A DNA stretch of 64,000 nucleotides, taken from contig CAJNOJ010000113.1 of the NCBI GenBank assembly GCA_905250025.1, forward strand, positions 124,001 to 188,000. Reading direction: 5' to 3'. A program made the translations under genes and the position numbers. Positions 22,874-34,692 of the stretch are shown piece by piece. The stretch's first letter is position 1; each line of letters begins with the position of its first letter. A model generated the notes under the pieces. The model searched no databases, was not told where the DNA came from, and worked only from the letters and a program-made list of their open reading frames with translations. The DNA is from Adineta ricciae (Eukaryota; Rotifera; Eurotatoria; Adinetida; Adinetidae).

Positions 22874-23866
22874 TTAATTGAGCATACATGATTCATAGGT
22901 TGGTATCATATATCTAAAAATATCGATGAAAAATTTCGAATCGGCGACGAATTTGGCAGTTTAACTTACTTGATGTTGATGAATGCATCTTCTCCACCAT
23001 GTCGTTCGAAGGCTTCCAGTGTTTCATTGATGAGATCTCCTAAATTTTCTCGTCGTTGTTGACCGTATTCAATGTGATCACCCAAGTTTGCTGAAAACAA
23101 CGAAATTACTCGATTGAACGAACAAACATCTCGGCTTACAATTCCAGTTTTTGAATAGGTTAAAGATCGGTAAAATCTGTCGATAGTAAGGTACGAGTGC
23201 CTCGCCAATCATGTCTGCGGAGGTGACTAATTGTTGGAGAATTTTCAATGTCGTGCAGATAACTTTATGATTTCGTGTGTTCAATGCATCTGTATGAAAA
23301 ATACGTGCATAGGAAGTATTCAGATGTTTATCAAGCAAATTTACTTTTAATAGGAACGATAAGTTGGGGAATGACGGGTAGAATTTTGTTTCCACCATGT
23401 TCGAGCATATCGTGAATGCCTTGGCGAGCAAAGAAATCCCATGGATGTTCGATTTCACAGAGACCATCGAAGAACAATGGCAAATAATGATGATAATCAA
23501 GTTTTTCGATTTCGACCTACATCAAAACTAATCTTTCTAACCTGAATCTCATTTGGTTCGAATCCCGTACCTTCCAAGCGATTTTATTGCCTTTGGTGTC
23601 ATGTTCCAGAGCAATTGGAAAATCACCACGTTCATAAAATTTACGAAAAGCAGTTGGTTTGCTGTTTCGAATACGCGTGGCTTCGGCGCGTGCTGGCCCA
23701 CTGACCTTAAAAAATAAACTGTTTCCTTCTTCCGATCTCACGAGCAATTGCGTATTACTTTGGCATTTTTTAGAAGGGATTTAACGGTGAAGCCCTCAGT
23801 CTCCAATGGTCCAGCTTGTCGCGCACGAGCGTTCGTTTGACGATTTTGATTGGTGACCACAGACAT
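22874..23866 (-). CDS. PACRG: Parkin co-regulated gene protein (axonemal microtubule inner protein)
   Basis: PACRG bridges the A- and B-tubules at the inner junction of doublet microtubules in cilia and flagella. Six exons: 23866-23759, 23705-23571, 23516-23345, 23289-23140, 23090-22970 and 22913-22874, giving 241 aa (human about 257). Diagnostic stretches: [91 protein letters not shown] and the end [12 protein letters not shown], all nearly identical to vertebrate PACRG. It starts at MSVVTNQN, just after an AG. Complete, with no odd residues. Confidence 0.97.
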
Positions 23867-24396
23867 AATTTGCTGTCGATTTCTTGAAAATGTTTTAATC
23901 TCACATAAGTGCCATATTCTTTTGTTTGTTGACGACAGCCATTTAAAATATCGATTGCCAAGAAACCATCCTCCTTTTTCATCGGCGTTCTGTTTGCTTA
24001 AACAAACAAGTACGACATCTGTTGCATTCGCACACAAGTGGCAAGAGCAATGAAATCTAAGTAGCAGTCAATGCAATGCTGAAGAAATTCGACGTTATGG
24101 TTTGCCCCTCTTCTAAGAAAAATCTCCATTTAGTTTTATTTTGTGTATAGTTACGTATATCACAAATCTACTGTAAAAGAATATAGAAAAACAAACACAC
24201 TGAGAACAAATACAAATCAATGAGTAGTAGGAATAATAGCAATGATAATAATAAAAAGAAGAAGAAGAAGAAGAGAAATACCAATTCGGAGCAAATGTAT
24301 ACAAAACAAGAAGCCAAAGGACAGTGATGAAAATGACCTGATGAAAACTCACAATTGATTCAGAAAGAGTCAGATTTTATCCTATTGTTTAGCACT
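23867..24396. other. Intergenic region between PACRG and MDM1
   Basis: About 530 bp holding the PACRG 5' side and the MDM1 3' UTR; both genes are on the minus strand. It contains an AAG-rich tract near 24256-24276. No further gene is seen. Confidence 0.4.
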
Positions 24397-27300
24397 TCAA
24401 GGTTTCTTAGAGAGGTCAACAGACGCGGATGAATGTCCACCCCAGTATTTATTCATATTTTGTTGCGCACGCTCTAGAGTTTGAGATGCTAAACTACAGC
24501 TTGATGATAATGAACGTGCCGAATGAACCGAAAGAACGTCGTCGTCTAATTAAAACAATACAAATGCATCGTTTGCGTGTTTAGCGGGCTTTTACCTTTG
24601 GTACGTGCATTATAAGTTTGTCCGAAACGTTCATCCATGCGATTCAAATGATTTTGAAAGGAACAGTTGGATTGAGGTGTCGAATCATGATTATAAGTAT
24701 CATTATTATTATAATCAGCCGCTTCGGATTTGTATGAACGATCTAGAAGAGAGAAGTTAAGGAAACTGAGCTTAGTCTAGTTACACATACAGTTGTTCAC
24801 GCTGGTATGTGGTCGAGATGGTGGGCGTCTGTCCAAGATATGTGTATCGTAACTTGATTGACCAGCTGCATGGCGATGTTCTTGAGAACTGGTCGAGGGA
24901 CGAATGTATCTCTCCTCCTGAGCAGCTCGTTCATTTGTCTGAGAGCTTAAATAATCATCAGTCAATGATGGGTGAGTATTTGTACTCCGATTTTCTTGCG
25001 CTTTTGATGAAGACGCTTTTCGAATCATATTCGAATCATCATTCATATAATGCTTTCGATGCAGTTCGCGAGCTGTATTGGACTTGAACTCTCTGGAAAG
25101 AAAAAGAATCAGTCAAAAGATTGATTAACAAGTACAATGACGTACAGATCCGAATCAGTACGTTGACTATATAAACTTTCGGAATCCCATAACATATGTT
25201 GTTGAACAGAGGAGGAATTTAGGTTACGAACAAAAGCTTTCGTTGCAAGGCTTGGTGCTTTTGGTATTGGGTCATCGATGTAAACAACTCGATCGACTTG
25301 ATGATCGGTTTGAGCCACTTGGCTAGGCTTTGTTTCAATAGGTTTTTCGCTTTGACTCTGTTGATAATGAATTTTCGATTGAATTTGTTCATCAACTCTT
25401 CGTTTCGCTTCTTGGTCGCGTTGACGCTCACGTTCTAAATCGCTAAAATAACAACGACACTCATTGGAAGTTGTCTAACATTTGAAACTTCTCCTCTTAC
25501 CGATCGATAGAAATCACACTGTCAGCATCATCATCATTGTTAGCATCCCAGGCCAAATAGTTCTTATTTCCACCCTGACCTGTTTGCAATTGAAGGGTAT
25601 GATTACGATTGAAATGATCGGTTTCCGCATTGGTACGGTATTCATCAGCCCGTTTTCGACTGGATTTCAACTCTTTGTACCAAAATAGATTCGGATTAAA
25701 TCCTGTTTCTTCCTAAATAGATATCAGCAAAATATTTCATATTCCATAGTTATTACGATTCTATTTTAGGATTTATTTGTATACGAACCGTTTCAGCATC
25801 TTTGTACCATTTGCCATTCTTATAATCGAATCGCCAGAAAGGTTTGTATGTCGCTTGATATTCTGATTTCCAACGTCTGAAAAGATTACTGATGCATTAT
25901 TGCCATTGCGGACTATTTGAGTCAAACCTTAAACTTCCATGCGGATGTTTCTGTCGAAATTCTTTTCCGAATTGAACATCACCACCCGCACCTTCATCAT
26001 CTGTGTGCGCACGTTCGGCTTGAGTGATTTCTTTTCGTTTCTGTTAAATCGAAATACGACATATTAGAAAAGGAAAAATATCCATTCGTAAGAAGACTAG
26101 TTACCCTTTCCTCAGCTTGCTCCGCTTCGAAAGCTTTACGAGTACGTGGTTTCTTTTCCGCATTGATGAGTTTATAACGAGCTTGATATTCACTTATGGG
26201 GATTTTATTGGCTTGACTTGCAGGAGCTGGACCGGAAGGAATAGGACGATTGTTTAGCTGTTGGCGAGCTCGATCAATTTCAAAATTAACACGTGGAGGT
26301 GGCGATGGATTAGCAGGAACAGAAGTTTTCTCTATCAGAATCTTCTCCGATGGATCAATAACAGTCAGTGGCAGCACGGGATCAGACCGACGATCACGCT
26401 AAAGAGAAAGATTCGTTTTATCAATACCATCTTCTCCAATGTGATTCTATTAACGAACCACTTTGGCATCTTCTACGAGCATTTGATCACTAATCAAATC
26501 TCCTAGTGGTTGTCTCCAGAGATACTGTTGCTGATATTCACTTTGTGCACCAATGCGATTCTACATACAGTTCATATTCTTAGAGAACCTCTCTATATCG
26601 AAAATCAATTAAGCTCACTCGAACAGGAACTGATTCACGTCCATACTGCGGATCAAATGAGACAAACGGCGCTTGTTTTAAATCCTATATTTCAATGGAA
26701 AAACTGTCATGTAGAGAGTACATTTATTAGTGCTTACAGTTTGACTGCCACATGTATGATTTGCACTTTTATGTCGATCTACTGGAATCTAAAATAGTTA
26801 GGCGTTTAAGAGAAGATACTCGATGATCTAAACGATGCATTACACGAGGTGATTTCTCCGCAACAGGTTTTCTCAATGGATAAACTGCATTATCTTGAAA
26901 TTTTTCATTTCTTCCAAGAAGTGCATATTCGCGTGGTTTAGTCACTCGAGCATTGTCTTGAACGGGTTGTCGCATTCGGTAGAGATATGAATGAGAAAAT
27001 TTGTCATTCGGACCAATAACTGCTAAATGATTATTTCGACTCGGCGAGGAATTGGCACGACGACGAGCTGGTGATAATGACGATGAACGTTTAGGTGGAA
27101 CTAGAAAACGCCAAAACAAATACAAACAACAAGAATGGATGAATGACGCAAACCATCAACTAGTTTTCGTTCTTGTTTTGTGTAGTCATCGACTGGTAGT
27201 GGTGTTCGTCTTTGAAAATTTCGTTGATATTCCGTCTAAATTTATTCAAGAAAGCCGTTAACTAACGAGGAAGATGTAATCATGTCGGTATCTCACTTGA

Positions 27301-27401
27301 TACTTCATTTTGCGGTCAAAGGAATCAGAATATGCCGTATGTTTCTCGTTCGCCCGCCATTCTTTCTTTCTCCATGTGCAATTTCGTTGCCATGTCAACA
27401 T
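24397..27401 (-). CDS. MDM1: MDM1 nuclear/centriolar microtubule-binding protein
   Basis: MDM1 binds microtubules and centrioles and restrains centriole duplication in vertebrates. Thirteen exons: 27401-27297, 27235-27154, 27100-26820, 26684-26619, 26560-26459, 26398-26105, 26040-25928, 25876-25789, 25712-25501, 25442-25146, 25092-24791, 24742-24596 and 24545-24397, giving 745 aa. It shows the repeated S/T-E-Y-Q-x2-[FY] motif of MDM1: TEYQRNF near residue 36, then SEYQQQYLW, SEYQARY and SEYQATY. After these come LFWYKELKSSRKRADEYR and HFNRNHTLQ, as in human MDM1. The C-terminal LSVHSARSLSSSCSLASQTLERAQ is also conserved. The donor after 27154 (GTTTGC) is weak. An N-terminal extension of ~35 residues precedes the first motif. 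Confidence 0.9.
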
Positions 27402-29019
27402 AATCCGAAAGAAATCAATTCATTGTCAATCTGATCATGAATTTTCCTCAAAGTAATTTCTTACATGGCCGAAATATTTTTTTTCATTCCAATGAAAATT
27501 GAAATGAAAATGGAAAGTGGGGAAACTGACATCTATTAACGCAAATGGAGCCACAGTGTTTCGTCCACGACGAGAAGCAAACACATATATCATCTTATTT
27601 TTCCTAGTATAGCCACATTAACACAACAGTCATCCTGTCATCTCGGTCAAGCAACAGAGATTGTTTTTTTTAAAAACTCTCCCATCTTTTCAATTTGATA
27701 CAATGCTTTAAAATTTCAATTATGGATCGTAAAGCATGGGAAATGTTTAGAAACACTTTAGATTTATTAAAGGATGAATTTCTTCATGAGCAGAACACAA
27801 AAGAAAATAGATGCATATAATAATTGAAAGAAATCCATTCATAACTACGAAAGAGACCACTTATCAGCATTACGCGTGTTGTGAATGTCATGAACGACAG
27901 TAGTTAGTTGAATCGGGTCAAATTAAAACATTAATGTCCCGATTTCACCGAAACAAAGGTCAATGAAATAGAAAGATGACTCATAATTACTTTATGAAAT
28001 TGAAAGGTCCATGAGAAGAAGCATAGTAAGATAAATCCCCAGCTTAACTATCGTTGGAGTCAAACATGCCTATCAATCAGCCAATCAATCAAATTGGTTA
28101 TCGTGTACGGATTGGCACATCATCGAAAACATTGATATTCCAGTAGAAAAAGTTCTTCCCGATAGACAAATGTTTGTATCAGGAAAGAAACGAAGGATAA
28201 ATATCTAGTTAGATGTCTATCAAGAAAAGGAAACGTAAACAGTCATTCTAATCTCGACAGTCCCAATAAAACGAAAGAGAAGAATGTTATTCAATGGCAC
28301 TTCGTTTAGATCCATTTTCATGCAAAGTGTCTTTCTCGTCAAGCGCACCTTGATGCATTTTCATTCACTAATTCTTTCCAGACATTAAAATGATTGCTAA
28401 TCTTTTTGCAAACTACATGAGCGGTGTCTGTAAAATTTAATGAATGTACTCATATGAACTCTAAAAGTCGACGGGGTACTCAAAACGTGAATAAAAGTCA
28501 GGGAAAACGTCAAAAGATTATTTTGCTAATTCTATAGTTCATGTCGATGATTAATTCAGGGAGACATGGTAAACTTCCTCCAACAACTTAACTAACAAAT
28601 GGAGAGACAAAAAAACCTAATCGTTTTACATGTTGATGGTAAAAAGTACACAAACCTAGTCCTGCGATTAAGGCCTTCTTTTGTTCTTTGCAAATCCGAT
28701 TAGAAACTAATCAAAAACACTAATGCCGTTCATTGTCACTAATCGAGAAACTGTCTCCATGTTTGATAGGAATATTAATAACATGCAATGCTAATCGTCT
28801 TTATTTTCAAGGCCTGTTGTTCTTCGTCTTATACTTCTTCATCGTTCGAAACCATTTGAGCACTGTATTTGTCAATATACAAACATTGAATAGAATCAAC
28901 CGGAATCAAAAGATAGATGTACACACTGTAAAGAGAAAGAGAAAAGAAAGAAAGAAAAACAAAGCAACGTTCGCTTCTCTATGTGAGAAAATCAACGAAA
29001 TTAATTGAATTGATCTATT
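27402..29019. other. Intergenic region without recognised genes
   Basis: About 1.6 kb, AT-rich, between MDM1 (5' side) and the 3' end of the RNF24/122-like gene. Only short chance-length open frames are present. It includes the MDM1 upstream region; no promoter motif stands out. Confidence 0.4.
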
Positions 29020-29517
29020 TTAAAGTATATCAGGCAACTGACATGAACCAGATGTTTCCGGTTTAATACACATATTACACATGGGACAAGTACAATTATT
29101 CTGTAGCCATGGCGATAGACAACGTTTATGAAATGCATGTTCACATGGACACACAGCTATTTCTTCATCTTCACAGAAATCCTCGAGACAAATAACACAA
29201 TTCTAAACCGAGAAAAGCACCATACACTTTATTCCGAAAGAAGTAGATGACTTAACATACTGAATTTTTAACTTTACATCGCATGTATTGATCTTTTCGG
29301 TAGCCTTTCTCTTTCAAAGTATCTCGTCGTAATCTAAACAAGAAGAAAAATGAATGTTGAATTATTTCTCGAAAAAAAAAAACAACAACAACAACAACGA
29401 ATGTACTCACCGCCATAAATAACAACAGAAACATAAACTTAAACAAAGTGTTGTTAGGCCAACCCCAAATATGGGTAGTGAAACCATACTTGGTATTGCT
29501 GCTGGTGTATTACCCAT
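29020..29517 (-). CDS. Membrane-anchored RING-H2 E3 ligase, RNF24/RNF122-like
   Basis: Small single-pass membrane ubiquitin ligase. Three exons, 29517-29411, 29333-29261 and 29202-29020, give 120 aa. Residues ~13-36 form the transmembrane helix ending CFCCYLWR (human RNF24 has LLFCCYLIR). A short basic linker, LRRDTLKEKGYRKDQYM, follows. The RING-H2 domain runs from CVICLEDF through CPCEHAFHKRCLSPW to CTCPMCN, with all eight zinc ligands present (C2-C-H-H-C2 pattern plus the final pair). Length and layout fit RNF24/RNF122. The ATG used sits 10 nt after an AG; an upstream exon adding the family's usual lumenal N-terminus cannot be excluded. Confidence 0.88.
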
Positions 29518-30092
29518 CGATTTGGACTATATTAACAAAAATTAATAAGAAATACTTGAGTAACATATTTGTTTCTTTTCCTCGCGCAACACTTAATAAT
29601 AACAACGCGACAATGACATTGACGTCGTTCTTATATATGATTATAGTTATTATTCATTGTGTTTGCCTCTCGTTTTTTTTCCTTCAAGGAAAGGAACGAG
29701 AAGAAGAAGAAGAAGAAGATTGGTTTGTTTTCCAAATCAACATCTGATTCATTCGAAGACTTTTTTCCAAGAAAAAACTTTCTTGATAAAATTTTCCGAC
29801 TGAATTTTATCGACTGGACGGATTGAAACTTGAAATATTAGAATAATTGATTATTAAATCTATCATCACTTTGTGCGACATCTACTTCCTGTAGATCATC
29901 CTTTCAACAGTTCATTTGATGGATCAGATTAGAAGACAAACTCATCAAGTTTTTTCTCGATTCACGTCAATGACTATCCTACGGGTCTTAGAGTAATGCT
30001 TTCAATTTACATTCATATGATATATCACCAGAAGCAATCGTGACGGAACGTCCATTTTTATCTTGAGGTCTAGTATTAGCTTTCGAAATCAA
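29518..30092. other. Intergenic region (RNF24-like 5' side / FANCL 3' side)
   Basis: About 575 bp between two minus-strand genes. It has a GAA repeat near 29697-29720. No supported coding exon. Confidence 0.4.
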
Positions 30093-31106
30093 TCAATTTA
30101 CAATGATATTACGTTTACAGAAAAGACAAGGTCCGCTCGCCGTTGCTGTGGTATTGATTCGTTCGTCAACGACGATATCTAAGACATTGCAAGTATTACG
30201 TTGGGGAACTTTTTTTCGTAACCAGCTTTTCCAACATTTTTCGTGATATTGCTTATAACAATTGGCTGTTTCGCAATAGATAATTGAACTATTCTGTTGA
30301 TCAACTGTGGACTCATAACATATGCCACATTCTTGTTGTTGATCTTCGTTTGATTGAGACTTTGACCGAAGGAAAAGATTCGTCGGAAAAGTGATATCTA
30401 ATATGTGTTCAAGATTCAATATGATATTCGAATGTGCTTCGTTCCAATGATGACGATTCTGTTCGAGACGTTCATCAAACGAACGAATGAGCATTGATGG
30501 ACCGTAAAAGATCAGTGAAGGAAACGCCGACGGGTTGTATGGATCGATCTGGAATAAATTTTTCAACTAGTTATTATTAAATTCGATATGTCCAACCTGA
30601 ACTTGTACGTGAACATTGTCGTTGATCTTCAATCGTCTGCTAGTCGAAGAATATGGTATTGGTTTTTCATCTAAGACAATTGCATCACGTTCCAATTCAT
30701 TTAATTGTGTCCAAAATATTTGTAGACTATCGATAGTTGAATGGAAGTTCATTAAAATTTCTATTAGACGGCTTGTTTTCGGACACCATGTTTCAATAGT
30801 AAATTCAACAGGAATATATGTACGGCAACATGGCCGTTCATTAGGCCAACGTTGTGGTATATCGATATATAAATCATGTGTGCGATCTCCAAGATCAATG
30901 TATGTATGATGAATGGTCAAAATTGAACCATCAGATGGAATTAAACGAATCGATGACCAACCGATTTCTTCACAATGAGAAAGTAGAAGGAGGAATGCTT
31001 GAGTGTCACGAACAAACTGAGCTGAATTGGCTGACGTTGGGCACGTATCTATGGCAGATGTATCCGTTGATGAATTGGATCCAAATACCGATAGAAGTGA
31101 ATTCAT
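30093..31106 (-). CDS. FANCL: Fanconi anaemia E3 ubiquitin ligase F​ANCL (URD + RING domains; N-terminal ELF domain not found)
   Basis: FANCL is the E3 that monoubiquitinates FANCD2/FANCI in interstrand-crosslink repair. Two exons, 31106-30597 and 30548-30093, give 321 aa (human 375). The double-RWD/URD region is recognisable: GWSSIRLIPSDG, DLYIDIPQRWPNE, TIDSLQIFWTQLNELE, and DPYNPSAFPSLIFYGP corresponding to human DPRHP...FLG. The C-terminal variant RING is CGICYE...CETANCYKQYHEKCWKSW...CNVLD...CLFCKR, with the extra-long spacing typical of FANCL. The N-terminal ~90-residue ELF domain is absent: the first ATG lies 2 nt after TTTAG, and no coding exon is evident upstream before MRPS23. Confidence 0.88.
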
Positions 31107-31355
31107 ATCTAAATCAGACAGTCTGTTGAATATTCAAGACATGAATAGAACATTGTGAGATATGCAGATCGCCATTAACAAAAACGATGAGGTCTGTATA
31201 ACTTAAATATCGAGTCAAATGAAAAACAACACAAATTGTGTGACCTCATCTTGTTTTGTCATGAACTTGATGGATAATGTTTAGAATTATTTTCTTTGGC
31301 CTAGAGACTGTATTTTTTTAATAGAAAACAACAAAAGAGAAAAACGATCTTGAAT

Positions 31356-32382
31356 CTATTTTTTATCATAAATTCCCGGTATGTCAACCAAAAACTTCTT
31401 CGCCTTGAATTTTCTTTTGAACACTTTGGTATGTGTTGGCGGTCGTCGATAAGCTTCGAGTTTCTTCACTCGATCTTGCAATCGTAGGAACGGATCGGTT
31501 TCATACTGTTCTCTAGTGAACACATTATGAACTTTGCCATGTCGAAGCATATTCTGTTGTATGAATGTCGGTGGTATCAATGGTTGAAGATTCTGACCAG
31601 GCATGTATGAATTCTCGATCTGTTTCACTTCATCTCCAAGTACAGTGGAATGTACATAACCGTCCGTACGACGGTGAGTGACATTCGAATCGGTGACTGC
31701 TTTTTCGCCGAACGTTGTTTGAATTCGATGTGGTTGAAGGCGATGATATTGATACGTGTTTTTACTTAACGGAAAGTGACCTTCTTTGTTATCTCGTTCC
31801 CACTCAGTTTCAAACGTATCCACCGATGTAGCTAGGATTGATGAGTTCTTTTCTTCAGTTGGTGATGGAGTTATTTCGGGAAATTTTTCTTCTGCACCTA
31901 AAATGCACGTGAAAATTTAAGTACAATAGGAACTATTTTCATTCAGTAGAATCCAACTAAGTTCGCATACCTATTTTAAACATAATTGGATGTCCATGTT
32001 GTTGTAAATAATCTAATGTTAATCGAAATAGTTTTGAATGTGGAATAGGTGTTTTTTGTTTAGATTTCATTTTAAAATATTCATCGATGAATACTTGAGA
32101 ACGAGATTTTCGATCCGTATTTTTCAATTTAATGATTTCACCATCTTCCACATACTCATAATACGCTTGCCGGACAATATCTTCATCGTAGAGAATCTTC
32201 GGTGGTTCATAAGGTTTGGGCAGTTCGCCTTCGGTCAACGACATATAGCGTGGTTCGCGTACTGGTGGAAAACGTTTATAGATCGAGTACCAGATGGGTA
32301 TTTCGGAGTTTTTCAAATGTCCACCTTCGATCATTCCCGATAGACGAGAAAATATTGAACCAACCTTCCACAATCGACTCAT
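31356..32382 (-). CDS. MRPS23: Mitochondrial small-ribosomal-subunit protein mS23 with a long C-terminal extension
   Basis: Component of the mitochondrial 28S ribosomal subunit. Two exons, 32382-31971 and 31897-31356, give 317 aa. The N-terminal ~130 residues match MRPS23: VGSIFSRLSGMIEGGHLKN, IPIWYSIYKRFPPVREPRY, a YDEDIVRQAYYEYV-like region and RSQVFIDEYFKMKS. Vertebrate MRPS23 is about 190 aa; here roughly 130 further residues follow, basic at the end (KVFKRKFKAKKFLVD). Their function is unknown. TTTTTAG precedes the start codon by about 13 nt. Confidence 0.9.
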
Positions 32383-32890
32383 ACTAATAGATAATCTAAA
32401 AATATCGATTAGAAAAGAAGCCTTGTCAATGACACGAAATACTTTGACTGCTTGTCAACAAAAACGAAAATACTGTTCGATCCTGTTTCATCATCAACAC
32501 TATAGCCTTCGTTTCGTTTCTTTTCTCTTTTCTTTTCGACTTTCAAAATTCCATCATCTTTTCATCTACTATTATTACAATCACGACGAGGGCGATGACA
32601 TAGTGTTGTTTTTTAATTAAGTAGATATGTTTTGACTAGCTCAGAAAAAAAGAATAAAAAAGAAACACTTTCCAATGACGGCAACTGCAACAAATATATT
32701 CTTTAGTTCATCAGCTGGGTAAGTGTCACTTGTTTTCTTGTTCCTAATCTCACTCATTATCGAAAAATCAAATGAAATACAACCAGTGATTGAGATTTAC
32801 TGTTATACACGAACGAAATCAAAAGAAAACTAGAAGAATTGCATGGATAAAAATAGAAAGTACTTTTTTCCCCGGAACTGAAGCTTTTGT
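32383..32890. other. Intergenic region upstream of MRPS23
   Basis: About 500 bp between the MRPS23 start and the 3' end of the GIMAP-like gene. A 15-codon open stretch beginning with ATG at 32675 and ending at a GTAAGT donor (32719) could be a plus-strand first exon, but nothing shows which acceptor it would use. Confidence 0.3.
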
Positions 32891-33960
32891 CTAAGTACTG
32901 ACGATTTCTTCTTCGAGATAACGTTCGACTTCTTGTAACAATGATTTGACGATCGGTTGTAGATATTTTTCAACGACGAGATAATCCGCTTCAGCAACAA
33001 TCGGCTCGCGTTCTAATTCATCGCGCATATGTTCGCGTAAGAGAAGACGAAATGCTTTTTCTGAGCCTTGAAAATTCGGCACGTATTTCTTTTGGAATAG
33101 ATCCCATCGATTCTTCTCTTGTCGTTGAATTTCTTGTTCAATATCGTCGAACATCTTTGATTTGAAAATTCGTTCGCGTTTCCATAATTCATTTAACATG
33201 GTCAGCGAACGATTGAGAAAATCTATATGTCTACTTTGATCATTGTGAGACGAATCAATGACTAAATATCGATGACCGCACGCTTCAAGTAGTGCTTGTT
33301 GTTTGCATTCTTTATTTATCCAATCATCGACCGACATGCCTTTCTGTTGAAGACGATCAATAAATGAAAAAACAACGATAGATTGGTCTAAGGCTTCAGC
33401 ACCTAAAATAGAACATGTATAATTAATTAATTAGATTTGTCTCCCTCATATAATATTCAGTGGAAGTACACGCATTATAATTAGTCTGTTTTCTTACCGA
33501 AGACAGTAGTGACAATTTGTTTCATGTCGAATCGTTCGTTTTTGGCATCATCACAGCTAAGAATAAGGAAGATTGCATGTGGACCTGGACTGACTAATGC
33601 CACGCATTTAGCGAGTCGTCTCATGTCTTGATCGTTAGATGTCGAATCTTTTAGAATAAATAAAGGCTAAAAATACACGGAACATAATCAGGAAACTGTA
33701 GTTCCACAATAGAAAGATAGCCGAAGACATACGGGCGCATCGACGACGAGTAGATGTTTGCCGACAAGGATTTTTTTGTTAGTAAAATGTCTCGATTGTG
33801 TTGTTGGTGTTGCAGAATTAACAGAACTTGATATACCAACTGGAAATACATTTAGACCGGCTAGGATGTTAGCAATAGAAGATTTGCCTGTTTTAGGAGG
33901 TCCGATAAGGAGTAATCGAATTTCTTCTGTTGCAGTCGGTGAAGAACTATCCGAGGTCAT
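32891..33960 (-). CDS. AIG1/GIMAP-type GTPase
   Basis: Septin-like small GTPase of the AIG1 (GIMAP) family. Three exons, 33960-33733, 33666-33498 and 33402-32891, give 302 aa. The P-loop is GPPKTGKSS near residue 21. LVVDAP occupies the G3 position; the usual DTPG is DAPP here, so the G3 glycine is replaced. The AIG1 hallmark box follows: LAKCVALVSPGPHAIFLIL, then TTVFGAEALDQSIVVFSFIDRL (G4-like, with FIDRL in place of T[RK]xD) and LLEACGHRYLVID (G5/conserved box). The C-terminal ~120 residues are helical and charged, as in GIMAPs. The changed G3 and G4 motifs suggest altered nucleotide handling. Confidence 0.85.
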
Positions 33961-34692
33961 CGTTTTGAATTATGATTAAAACAACACAGCTCTTTACAGA
34001 AATGTAACGCAGGACGTATTTGATTGGACTTGCTCCCATCCAAACAGGAAACGACTTTGTAAATTTGAATTAAACAAAGTTCCGAAGCATCACAAATAAG
34101 GTAGATGCCTGATAATTATTGAATGAATAGACAAAATTCTTAAATCTTTTACTGAATTCTATCGAACATTACCGACATCTGTAGATGAAGGAGCTCGCAG
34201 TTCGAAAGGTTGATTTACCACTTAATGCGCCACAACAATTAACACGAAAGTTTCACTTACATTTGAATACACTCGCGATCATTCTTTTTACGAAATGTAA
34301 CATTCGGAAGCATCGTCGCGCAAGGAAAATCACCGAGTTTCTCTTTGTCACCTCTTCACGTTCAAGTATCAATTTCAAATTTTCACCTATATCATATTTT
34401 TTATAATTAAACTTAATCAGAAAGAGAAAACACTCAAGTTCTCTTCCATCGGACGCATTTCTTTTTACACAATTCTTTGTTGATACTTGATTGTCACCGA
34501 GCGTATATATACGTACCTCGTTCTCTCTCATTGATACGTCATTCATATCGAACAAAGTGTTCAAAATACTTCTTTGCCTTGAACGAAGAAGCATTGTTCT
34601 ACTTGATTAAAGTGCATAACAACAAGAGACATTGCGTTGTTTTCACTGAACTAACTATTTAAACACGAAATGACGCTCTTCAGAATTTCGAA
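33961..34692. other. Divergent intergenic region (GIMAP-like / unknown gene)
   Basis: About 730 bp between divergent genes. Several overlapping open frames exist around 34185-34660 on both strands, but none resembles a known protein or has clear splicing. Confidence 0.35.

Noticed and set aside
23541-23572. GGTTCGAATCCC, resembling a tRNA T-arm/B box
   Set aside because: It lies inside a PACRG intron, and no matching acceptor stem, D-arm or anticodon arm could be found around it.
24240-24280. AAG/GAA simple repeats considered as a CRISPR-like or regulatory array
   Set aside because: Simple trinucleotide repeats without spacers, consistent with ordinary low-complexity DNA.
32675-32719. ATG plus 15 codons ending at a GTAAGT donor, as first exon of the plus-strand gene at 34.7 kb with the GIMAP gene nested in its intron
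   Set aside because: The phase would fit the acceptor at 34870, but exon 34693-34802 gives an equally good in-frame start with a normal 67-bp intron, so the nested-gene model is unnecessary.
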